A stretch of DNA of 6,660 nucleotides from Ruminococcaceae bacterium UBA1785. Lineage in GTDB: Bacteria > Bacillota > Clostridia > Oscillospirales > Acutalibacteraceae. The notes beneath the pieces are model-generated. The model did no database searches, was not told the DNA's origin, and saw nothing but the letters and a program-made list of their open reading frames with translations. Both the position numbers and the translations under genes were made by a program. The stretch lies in NCBI GenBank assembly GCA_002314555.1, contig DCGF01000036.1, positions 1-6,660 of the forward strand, written 5' to 3'. Shown here piece by piece: positions 1 through 6,133 of this stretch (position 1 is its first letter; every line of letters begins with the position of its first letter).

Positions 1-1957
1 AATGCTTGGTGATACTGCTGTAGCAATTCATCCAGAGGATGAAAGATATGCACATCTGATTGGCAAAAGCGTACTGCTTCCTATCGTAAATCGCGTGATT
101 CCTGTTGTTACAGATACTTATGTAGACAGAGAGTTCGGTACCGGTGTTGTAAAGATTACACCTGCTCATGACCCTAACGACTTTGAAGTTGGTCTTCGTC
201 ATGACCTCCCTATCATCAACGTAATGACAGACGACGGCTTTATGAATGACGTCGTTCCAGAGCGTTATCGTGGAATGGACCGTTACGAGTGCCGCAAGGC
301 ATTAGTAAAAGAGCTCGAAGAAAAGGGCTACCTTGTAAAGGTAGAACCTATGAAGCATAACGTTGGTACTTGCTACCGTTGTGGTACTTCAGTTGAACCA
401 CGCGTATCAAAGCAGTGGTTCGTTAGAATGGAACCACTCGCTGGTCCAGCTATCGACGTAGTTAAAAACGGTAAGGTTAAGTTTGTACCAGACCGTTTTG
501 ATAAGACATATTATCACTGGATGGAAAACATCAAAGACTGGTGTATCTCACGTCAGCTTTGGTGGGGTCATAGAATCCCAGCTTGGTACTGTGACGACTG
601 TGGCGAGATCACAGTATCACGTGATGAGCCAACAAAGTGTGCTCACTGTGGCAGCGAGCACATCCATCAGGACCCTGATACTCTTGACACTTGGTTCTCT
701 TCTGCCCTTTGGCCTTTCTCAACACTCGGCTGGCCAGACGAGACACCTGAACTTAAACACTACTTCCCTACCAACACATTGGTAACGGGTTATGACATCA
801 TCTTCTTCTGGGTTGCTCGTATGATCTTCTCATCTTGTGAGCAGATGAACTCAGAACCATTTGACACAGTTTTAATCCACGGCCTTGTTCGTGATGCTCA
901 GGGCAGAAAGATGTCAAAGTCTCTTGGTAACGGTATCGACCCACTTGAGATTATTGACCAATACGGTGCAGATGCTCTTCGTTTCACTTTGGTTACTGGT
1001 AACAGCCCAGGAAACGATATGAGATTCTCAACAGAAAAGGTTGAGGCATCAAGAAACTTTGCTAATAAGATTTGGAACGCAGCTCGTTTCATCCTTATGA
1101 ACCTTGACGGCACTGAGACAGCTCCTCATATTCCTGAGACTCTTGCTATCGAGGATAAATGGATTATTTCTAAGCTTAATACTCTTGCTAAAGAAGTTTC
1201 AGCAAGTATTGATAACTATGAACTCGGTATCGCAGTACAGAAGCTCTATGACTTTATTTGGGACTGCTTCTGCGACTGGTATATCGAGATTGCAAAGATT
1301 AGACTTCAGCAGGGCGGCGAAGAGGCAGCTAATGCTAAGGCAGTACTTATCTATGTACTCTCTAATGCACTCAAGCTCCTCCACCCATTCATGCCATTCA
1401 TCACTGAAGAGATTTGGCAGACTCTCCCTCACGACGGTGAGAGCATCATGATTTCAGCATATCCTGAATATGATGAAGCATTAAACTTTTCACAGGATGA
1501 AGCTGAGTTTGAAAGAATTATGACAGCTGTTAAGGCTATCCGTAACAGACGTGCAGAGATGAACGTTCCTCCTTCAAAGAAGGCAGAGGTTTATATCGAC
1601 ACACCTTTCGAAACAACATTTATGCAGGGAACTATTTATATGGAGAGACTTGCTTCTGCTTCATCTGTAACAGTTTGTGCCGATGTTGAAGTTGATGGTT
1701 CTGTTCAGATTATCACAGCTGATGCCAAAATCTTCATTCCAATGAACGAACTCGTTGATGTAGATGCAGAGAAAGCTCGTCTTACTAAGGAACTTAAAGA
1801 TGCCGAAAAGGATCTTGAGTTCTTTAGCAGAAAGCTCAACAACCCAGGCTTTATGGCTAAAGCTCCAGAAGCTGAAGTTAATAAGACAAAAGCTCAGGCA
1901 TCTAAGATTGAAGAGAAAATTAAGATGCTTAAAGAAAGTATTGAAAACCTCGCATAA
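1..1957 (+). CDS. valS: Valyl-tRNA synthetase, 5'-truncated by window edge
   Basis: Class I aminoacyl-tRNA synthetase that charges tRNA-Val in the cytoplasm. About 651 residues are visible of a family size near 880; the N-terminus with the HIGH motif lies upstream. The first ATG (base 2) is internal: MLGDTAVAIHP is the start of a conserved editing-domain block, not a protein start. In visible numbering, the editing (CP1) domain holds GTGVVKITPAHDPND at 46-60; K51, T53, D57 and D60 match the residues known in ValRS editing of mischarged threonine. Cysteine pairs at 124/127, 197/200 and 213/216 look like zinc knuckles. The ValRS block DWCISRQLWWGHRIPAWYC is at 179-197. KMSKS is at 303-307 (bases 908-922). 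The anticodon-binding helical domain covers about 385-540, and a charged C-terminal coiled coil (about 585-651) is the tRNA-binding arm typical of ValRS. The reading frame is intact. trkA follows after 21 bases with no terminator. Confidence 0.98.
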   Translation, partial: MLGDTAVAIHPEDERYAHLIGKSVLLPIVNRVIPVVTDTYVDREFGTGVVKITPAHDPNDFEVGLRHDLPIINVMTDDGFMNDVVPERYRGMDRYECRKALVKELEEKGYLVKVEPMKHNVGTCYRCGTSVEPRVSKQWFVRMEPLAGPAIDVVKNGKVKFVPDRFDKTYYHWMENIKDWCISRQLWWGHRIPAWYCDDCGEITVSRDEPTKCAHCGSEHIHQDPDTLDTWFSSALWPFSTLGWPDETPELKHYFPTNTLVTGYDIIFFWVARMIFSSCEQMNSEPFDTVLIHGLVRDAQGRKMSKSLGNGIDPLEIIDQYGADALRFTLVTGNSPGNDMRFSTEKVEASRNFANKIWNAARFILMNLDGTETAPHIPETLAIEDKWIISKLNTLAKEVSASIDNYELGIAVQKLYDFIWDCFCDWYIEIAKIRLQQGGEEAANAKAVLIYVLSNALKLLHPFMPFITEEIWQTLPHDGESIMISAYPEYDEALNFSQDEAEFERIMTAVKAIRNRRAEMNVPPSKKAEVYIDTPFETTFMQGTIYMERLASASSVTVCADVEVDGSVQIITADAKIFIPMNELVDVDAEKARLTKELKDAEKDLEFFSRKLNNPGFMAKAPEAEVNKTKAQASKIEEKIKMLKESIENLA

Positions 1958-1962
1958 GCTCT

Positions 1963-1968
1963 AAGGAG
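1963..1968 (+). promoter_or_regulatory. Shine-Dalgarno of first trkA gene
   Basis: AAGGAG ends 10 bases before the ATG at 1979. It lies in the 21-base gap after valS. That gap has no hairpin or T-run, so read-through from valS is expected. Confidence 0.75.
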
Positions 1969-1978
1969 TGTGTGAATT

Positions 1979-2416
1979 ATGAAATTTGAAAGAAAAGAGC
2001 GTGTTATCATCGTCGGCTGCGGTCGTCTCGGTGGTAGACTCGCTACTATGCTTTCTGACAAAGGATATCAGGTTGTTATCATCGATAACGATGCTAATGC
2101 TTTTAAGAAACTTCCTGAGACCTTCGGCGGAATTCAGATTAAGGCCGATGCCATCGACCTTGAGACACTTAAATATGTTGATATCGACGACGCTAATATG
2201 CTTGTTGCCTGCACAGGTAATGATAATATGAATAGCCTCATCGCGCAGATAGCTAGCCGTATCTTTGCCGTTCCTAACGTATATGTACGTTTTGAGGATG
2301 CGGATAAAGAAAAGCTTATCAGCGGTTTCAATATCCAAGGTATCTATCCTTTCAAATTGACTATGAGCATCTTTGAAGAGATGCTTGAAAATGACGATGA
2401 GGAGGGTGAAGACTAA
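1979..2416 (+). CDS. trkA: TrkA/KtrA-type potassium uptake regulator, RCK_N domain only
   Basis: Cytoplasmic regulatory subunit of a Trk/Ktr potassium uptake system, 145 residues. It is a single Rossmann RCK_N (TrkA-N) domain: beta strand VIIVG, the intact dinucleotide motif G13-C-G15-R-L-G18, and the acidic residue D36 at the end of strand 2 (VVIIDND), expected to hold the nucleotide ribose. Next come DAIDLETL and the strand MLVACTGNDNMN, typical of RCK domains. After the Rossmann fold there is one crossover-type helix (YPFKLTMSIFEEML), then a very acidic tail (NDDEEGED). The RCK_C ligand domain found in KtrA (about 220 residues in all) is absent. The gene ends cleanly on the next start codon, so this is not an obvious frameshift. 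The stop overlaps the next ATG by one base (TAATG), implying translational coupling and equal amounts of the two TrkA proteins. Family assignment is firm; a heteromeric ring with the second TrkA is inference. Confidence 0.93.
   Translation: MKFERKERVIIVGCGRLGGRLATMLSDKGYQVVIIDNDANAFKKLPETFGGIQIKADAIDLETLKYVDIDDANMLVACTGNDNMNSLIAQIASRIFAVPNVYVRFEDADKEKLISGFNIQGIYPFKLTMSIFEEMLENDDEEGED
2400..2406 (+). promoter_or_regulatory. Shine-Dalgarno of second trkA gene, inside first trkA
   Basis: AGGAGGG lies within the codons for the acidic tail of the first TrkA and ends 9 bases before the ATG at 2416. A strong site plus a TAATG stop/start overlap supports this start and coupled translation. Confidence 0.75.
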
Positions 2417-3075
2417 TGAGAATAGTTGTAGCTGGTGGCCGTACACAGGCCGACTTCCTTATCGGAGATTTATTAAAGAAAAAACATAAAGTTATTGTAA
2501 TAAACGATGACCCAGTTTACTGTGAATACTTATCTTCAACACATAAGATTCCGGTATACCAAGGTGACCCATCAAGATACTTTGTACTTGATGAGGCAGG
2601 CGTCAAAGACTTTGACGTGCTTGTTGCACTCACTCATCGTGACGCAGACAACCTGGCTATCTGCCAGTACGCAAAGCGCTGCTTTGGCGTAAAGAAAGTT
2701 GTCTGCACAGTAGCAAACCCTAAGAACGCCGACCTCTTTAAAGAACTCGGCGTAAACACCGTAATATCTTCAACTCATATGATTGCCCAGTATATCTCTC
2801 AGGCAACAACAGTTGAAAACTTCATTAAAACGATGTCAGTTGAGGATGATAAAGTTATCATCACAGAGATTCTTGTCGAGCCACAGTATGCATGTGTAGA
2901 TAGGAAACTTATGGATATATCTCTCCCATCCAACACCATCATCGGCTGTATTATCAGAAAGTCTTCAGACATGATAATACCTACTGGTAGTACAGAGATT
3001 AAATCGGGAGATAAATTGCTTGTTCTCTCATCCCCAGATAATCAGAAAAAGGTTATGGCTGCAATAGCTAACTGA
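2416..3075 (+). CDS. trkA: TrkA/KtrA-type potassium uptake regulator, RCK_N + RCK_C
   Basis: Second cytoplasmic gating subunit, 219 residues, the usual size for a single-unit TrkA/KtrA. RCK_N spans about 1-135: strand RIVVAGG, YQGDPSR, then VLVALTHRDADNLAICQYAK, a hallmark of TrkA. RCK_C spans about 145-217 (VIITEILVEPQYACVDRKL, IIGCIIR, GDKLLVLSSPDNQKKV). In the related KtrA of Firmicutes this domain is where c-di-AMP can bind; that is known for the family and not shown here. Aligned without gaps to the upstream TrkA (R2 to D32 against R8 to D38), its glycine motif reads GGRTQA (7-12) in place of GCGRLG, and N30 replaces the acidic ribose-binding D36. Classic NAD(H)/ATP binding may therefore be changed or lost. 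It is coupled to the upstream gene by a one-base overlap, and trkH follows after 13 bases. Confidence 0.95.
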   Translation: MRIVVAGGRTQADFLIGDLLKKKHKVIVINDDPVYCEYLSSTHKIPVYQGDPSRYFVLDEAGVKDFDVLVALTHRDADNLAICQYAKRCFGVKKVVCTVANPKNADLFKELGVNTVISSTHMIAQYISQATTVENFIKTMSVEDDKVIITEILVEPQYACVDRKLMDISLPSNTIIGCIIRKSSDMIIPTGSTEIKSGDKLLVLSSPDNQKKVMAAIAN

Positions 3076-3088
3076 CAGAGGTTTATTT

Positions 3089-4645
3089 ATGGTAAAGAAT
3101 GAAAACTCACGTTTTTCAGACTACCTTGCAATATTTGGATCCTCAGCATATGTAATTATGATGGTGGGACTGATAATGCTTCTCCCACTCGTTCTCCTCT
3201 TCTTCTATCCAGAGGAGATTTATCAATTACCTTGCTTTGCTCTTCCAGGCGTGCTCTCCATATTCATGGGTTACTTAATCAAACTCTTCACACCAAGACA
3301 TTCGATTAAGAACTTAAAGAGGCACCAAGGTTCAGTCGTTGTTCTTCTCATCTGGATTGTATCTATCTTAGTAGGTGCTATTCCTTTCTTGATGACTAAA
3401 GAATATACATTTACAGAGGCAATTTTCGAAACTACTAGCGGTTTTACCACAACTGGTTTTACCGTAACTGATGTTGAGAACGCCTCACATATGATTCTCT
3501 TATATCGTTCACTTTTACATCTATTTGGTGGTGTAGGACTCATCCTCATCCTAAGTACCGTTCTTTCCAACGTTTATGGAATGCAGCTTTTCAGTGCAGA
3601 AGGTCATACAGACAGGTTGACGCCTAGTATACTTCACTCAGCACGAACAATTATGTACATCTACCTTGGTTTCATAATTGGAGGTACTATTCTCTTCGTT
3701 TCTTTTGGAATGCCTTTGTTTGATGCAGTAAACCATGCCATATCTGCAGTTGCAACTGGTGGTTTCTCAACGAAAAGTCAAAGCATTGGATATTGGTCTG
3801 TCAACAGAATCGGTCTTATCAATAGTATCGGTATTGATTTAACAGCAATGGTACTTATGATTCTTGGTAGCATAAACTTTATGGCAAGTCTTGCACTTCT
3901 TAGAGGAAAGTTTAAAGACTTCATTTCGCATTCAGAAACAAAAGTTACACTTTTCCTAATTGCTATTGTAACTCCTATTACTACAGTAATGCTCCTTACA
4001 ACAGGAATCTGTGAACAAACTTTAAGTGCAATTGATAATGCTGCATTCCAAGTTGTATCAATTCTAACAACCACAGGTCTTTCAACTGTTGACAACTTCT
4101 TACCAAGAGCTGAATTTGCACTTGTTCCTCTCTTTGTTTTAATGCTTGTCGGTGGACATAGTGGTTCAACAGCAGGTGGTATTAAAGCATCAAGAACAGC
4201 TCTTGCAGTAAAGAGTCTTTTCTATGACGTACGCGATCAAATTCTCCCAAGAAGAGTTGTCACCTCACGTAACATAAATAAATTTGGGAAACGTGTTCAA
4301 TTTACACATGAAGATCAAACACAAAACTATACATATATTTTCATATATATGATTATTGGTTTCCTTGGTTCATTTGCCTTAACATTAAACGGTTACAGTT
4401 TTAGAGATTCAATTATTGAATTCTTCTCTGCACTCGGTACTGTTGGATTGTCAATTGGAATTGTAGGACCAGGTATGAGCAATTTCACTATGTGGATATT
4501 CATGGTCGGTATGCTTATTGCTCGTCTTGAGGTATATATAGTTATCTTTGCTTTCGCAAGGATTGGAACAGATATTAGTGAGAGTATCACAGAAAAAAGG
4601 AACAGAAAAAATGAAAAAGCAATCACTAAAAAAAGAATTAAATAA
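3089..4645 (+). CDS. trkH: TrkH/KtrB-type potassium uptake membrane subunit
   Basis: Ion-conducting subunit of a Trk/Ktr potassium transporter, 518 residues, in the cytoplasmic membrane. It has the fourfold M1-P-M2 plan of the superfamily. The four filter loops can all be seen: TTSGFTTTGFT (glycine 118), VATGGFST (glycine 225), LTTTGLST (glycine 330) and ALGTVGLSIG (glycine 453). All four filter glycines are kept, so a working K+ (or Na+/K+) pore is likely. The conserved family block GGHSGSTAGGIKASR sits at 355-369 before the last repeat, and ARLEVYIV at 478-485 matches the family's GRLE region. Hydrophobic segments include about 18-40, 50-67, 83-101, 140-163, 187-206, 245-271, 286-305, 343-356, 416-433 and 466-489. 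After the last helix there is a basic tail of about 25 residues rich in K/R, longer than usual, whose DNA overlaps the next gene. A weak AGAGG at 3077-3081 precedes the ATG by 7 bases. The two TrkA proteins encoded just upstream are the expected partners. Confidence 0.95.
   Translation: MVKNENSRFSDYLAIFGSSAYVIMMVGLIMLLPLVLLFFYPEEIYQLPCFALPGVLSIFMGYLIKLFTPRHSIKNLKRHQGSVVVLLIWIVSILVGAIPFLMTKEYTFTEAIFETTSGFTTTGFTVTDVENASHMILLYRSLLHLFGGVGLILILSTVLSNVYGMQLFSAEGHTDRLTPSILHSARTIMYIYLGFIIGGTILFVSFGMPLFDAVNHAISAVATGGFSTKSQSIGYWSVNRIGLINSIGIDLTAMVLMILGSINFMASLALLRGKFKDFISHSETKVTLFLIAIVTPITTVMLLTTGICEQTLSAIDNAAFQVVSILTTTGLSTVDNFLPRAEFALVPLFVLMLVGGHSGSTAGGIKASRTALAVKSLFYDVRDQILPRRVVTSRNINKFGKRVQFTHEDQTQNYTYIFIYMIIGFLGSFALTLNGYSFRDSIIEFFSALGTVGLSIGIVGPGMSNFTMWIFMVGMLIARLEVYIVIFAFARIGTDISESITEKRNRKNEKAITKKRIK
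4597..4602 (+). promoter_or_regulatory. Shine-Dalgarno deciding the start of the KdpD-like gene
   Basis: AAGGAA ends 8 bases before the ATG at 4611, inside the 3' end of trkH. The only longer start in the frame (ATG at 4548) has no comparable site and would add 21 residues that do not look like part of the DUF4118 domain. The 4611 start is therefore preferred. Confidence 0.65.
4611..4645 (+). other. 35-base overlap of trkH 3' end and KdpD-like 5' end
   Basis: The end of trkH and the start of the KdpD-like gene share 35 bases in different frames. The region is A-rich, with A-runs at 4606-4611 and 4628-4634. Both frames encode lysine-rich segments (TrkH tail ending ITKKRIK; start of next protein MKKQSLKKEL). 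The genes are thus tightly coupled in translation. Confidence 0.75.
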
Positions 4646-5594
4646 TGCTTTGCAAGTAGTTATCATCTATATTTTAACTACTCTTCTCGCATTTGTATTT
4701 GATCTCTACAGTGTTCATTCTGAGAACCTTCTCATGATTTACTTGCTTGGAATTCTTATCATCATTATGCAGACAAAGAGTTTCCTTGCCACAGTATTTT
4801 CATCAGTTCTCTTTGTTTTGACACATGAATTCTTATTCCTTGACCCTAGGTATGGTATTATGTCTTTCTCAAGGAACTTTGCTGTTACAGCATCTGTGTT
4901 CCTTATCGTTGCACTCATAGTAAATCTTCTCGTTGTTAGACTACAAAAGCAGATTGTAAGTTCAAAGGAGAGTGCAAACCTACATAAGAAACTTTATAAA
5001 GCATCAGAGGGTCTCCTCTCTGTTCATGGACGTGAAAACGTAATTAAATATGCTGATAAATCCTTAACTGAACTCGCAGGTGCTGAAGTTGAGTTCTACT
5101 TCGATATTGATAAAAACGATGAGAACGAAGCAAAGAAATGGTGCCTTAAGAACTCAGCAAAATGTGGACATGGCGAAGTAGAATTTGCTGATGCAAACTG
5201 TAAATACTTGCCAATAAAAAGTAACAATAAAACTGTTGGTGTAGTATCAATAGACTGTAGCGAAAAAGAGATGTCAGAAGATACAGAGCACTGTATATCT
5301 GCACTCCTCTCTCAGATTACAATCGCTATAGAGCGTGAGAGTCTTGAGATAGAGAAACGTGATGACCATCAGTTCCACGAACGTGAGCTTGTTAAAGCTA
5401 AAGTTATGAAGGGCATTTCACATGAGATGTACCCTAAGGTAAAAGAGATTAACAAAACAGCTACAGAACTCAAAGAGAGTAAGAACTTGATGGAAGACTC
5501 CGAGATTGATGAAAAACTCGCTTCTATCATTGACACTTCAAAGTACTTAACTGAAGTAGTTGACAATCTAATTGATATCACGAAGGAAAAGTAA
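4611..5594 (+). CDS. KdpD-like membrane sensor lacking the kinase ATPase domain (DUF4118-GAF-DHp)
   Basis: 327 residues from the ATG at 4611. Residues 15-110 form a four-helix DUF4118 membrane domain like that of KdpD (helices about 16-31, 39-54, 57-72, 92-109), with the KdpD-type loop EFLFLDPRYGIMSFSRNF at 73-90. Residues 125-243 form a GAF-like domain with KdpD-type patterns (EAKKWCLKNSAKCGHGEVEF, KYLPIKSNNKTVGVVSID). Residues 252-327 match the two dimerisation helices of a histidine kinase: ISHEMYPKV with H271 (bases 5421-5423), then SKYLTEVVDNLIDITK. The protein ends there. No N, G1 or G2 box of a HATPase domain exists before the next gene, and the N-terminal KdpD/USP cytoplasmic domains are also absent. 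The H-box is altered: the usual SHDLRTPL is SHEMYPKV, with proline shifted by one. It overlaps trkH by 35 bases and trmL by one. It is probably a non-enzymatic K+-related sensor or a TrkH accessory protein (inference). No response regulator gene is nearby. Confidence 0.85.
   Translation: MKKQSLKKELNNALQVVIIYILTTLLAFVFDLYSVHSENLLMIYLLGILIIIMQTKSFLATVFSSVLFVLTHEFLFLDPRYGIMSFSRNFAVTASVFLIVALIVNLLVVRLQKQIVSSKESANLHKKLYKASEGLLSVHGRENVIKYADKSLTELAGAEVEFYFDIDKNDENEAKKWCLKNSAKCGHGEVEFADANCKYLPIKSNNKTVGVVSIDCSEKEMSEDTEHCISALLSQITIAIERESLEIEKRDDHQFHERELVKAKVMKGISHEMYPKVKEINKTATELKESKNLMEDSEIDEKLASIIDTSKYLTEVVDNLIDITKEK
5583..5587 (+). promoter_or_regulatory. Shine-Dalgarno of trmL inside the KdpD-like gene
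   Basis: AAGGA ends 6 bases before the ATG at 5594, which shares one base with the upstream stop (TAATG). It supports both the trmL start and the view that the KdpD-like gene ends here by design, not through a random recent break. Confidence 0.65.
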
Positions 5595-6109
5595 TGGCTG
5601 TATTAAACATAGTTTTAGTTGAGCCAGAAATTCCTCAAAACACAGGAAACATAGCGCGAACCTGCGCTTGCACAGGCGCGCGTCTCCACATAGTAAAACC
5701 TATGGGTTTTGAGGTCACAGACAGGAACCTAAAACGTTCCGGTCTGGACTACTGGCACCTCCTCGAGATCTTCTATTATGAAAATCTCGAAGACTTTTTT
5801 GAAAAGAATAAAGGTGGCGACTTCTTCTATTTCACCACAAAAGCTAGAAGTCGACACTCAGATGCCACCTATCCTGACGGCGCGTTTCTCCTTTTCGGCA
5901 AAGAGACAAAAGGTTTGCCAGAGAAACTCCTTGTCGCCCATCCGGAGCGCTGCGTGCGCATCCCTATGATGGACGAATGCAGGTCCTTAAACCTTTCAAA
6001 TTCTGTCGCTATTGCCGTATACGAAACGCTCAGACAATGGGACTACCCAGACCTACTCTGTAAAGGTGAACTCCACAATTACAAATGGTCTGATATAAAT
6101 AACACTTAA
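5594..6109 (+). CDS. trmL: tRNA (cytidine/uridine-34 2'-O-)methyltransferase, SPOUT family
   Basis: 171 residues, the usual size for TrmL (about 155-170). Enzymes of this family transfer a methyl group from S-adenosylmethionine to the ribose of the wobble nucleotide 34 of certain leucine tRNAs. Three SpoU motifs are in order: EPEIPQNTGNIAR at 10-22, LLFGKETKGLP at 99-109 (cofactor-binding knot), and RIPMMDECRSLNLSNSVAIA at 122-141. The last two shape the C-terminal trefoil knot. The short length with no extra N-terminal RNA-binding domain separates it from RlmB or TrmH. It is the second translation gene in the run besides valS. Codon use is somewhat GC-richer than in the preceding genes, with GCG and CGA codons near the start that are rare in the neighbours. 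Translation is probably coupled to the upstream gene; pgk follows after 24 bases. Confidence 0.93.
   Translation: MAVLNIVLVEPEIPQNTGNIARTCACTGARLHIVKPMGFEVTDRNLKRSGLDYWHLLEIFYYENLEDFFEKNKGGDFFYFTTKARSRHSDATYPDGAFLLFGKETKGLPEKLLVAHPERCVRIPMMDECRSLNLSNSVAIAVYETLRQWDYPDLLCKGELHNYKWSDINNT
5654..5681 (+). other. GC-rich imperfect hairpin within trmL
   Basis: GCGCG at 5654-5658 pairs with CGCGC at 5677-5681, and CCTG at 5661-5664 pairs with CAGG at 5673-5676. There is a two-base AA bulge and an eight-base loop. No T-run follows, so it is not a terminator. It is encoded by codons 21-30 of trmL and may simply reflect coding sequence. Confidence 0.4.
6091..6099 (+). promoter_or_regulatory. Candidate extended -10 promoter for pgk
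   Basis: TGATATAAA fits the extended -10 pattern TGnTATAAT with one mismatch, at the 3' end of trmL. It would start transcription near 6106, giving a leader of roughly 28 bases before pgk. No good -35 hexamer is seen at the right distance, and the region is AT-rich, so chance occurrence is possible. Confidence 0.3.
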
Positions 6110-6117
6110 TAGCAAAT

Positions 6118-6125
6118 AAGGAAGG
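6118..6125 (+). promoter_or_regulatory. Strong Shine-Dalgarno of pgk
   Basis: AAGGAAGG ends 8 bases before the ATG at 6134, as expected for a highly expressed glycolytic gene. Confidence 0.75.
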
Positions 6126-6133
6126 CTAGAAAA

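Noticed and set aside
1104..1451. Other open frames of 60-115 codons inside valS, trkH, trmL and pgk on either strand
   Set aside because: They are shadows of strongly supported genes, without ribosome sites or family resemblance.
1961..2446. Long antisense open frame (161 codons) across the first trkA
   Set aside because: It fully mirrors a well-supported TrkA gene, has no ribosome site or recognisable domain, and its openness follows from the codon bias of the sense gene.
4330..4352. AT-rich alternating stretch in trkH resembling a promoter or cruciform
   Set aside because: It encodes a tyrosine/isoleucine-rich membrane helix, has no matching -35 element, and no gene start follows.
4548..4610. 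Longer start for the KdpD-like protein
   Set aside because: It lies deep in trkH, has no ribosome binding site, and adds residues unlike the DUF4118 family. The ATG at 4611 has AAGGAA 8 bases upstream.
5541..5700. Frameshift or premature stop that removed a kinase domain into the downstream DNA
   Set aside because: The DNA immediately after the stop encodes the conserved N-terminus of TrmL with its own ribosome site; no HATPase motifs appear in the other frames there.
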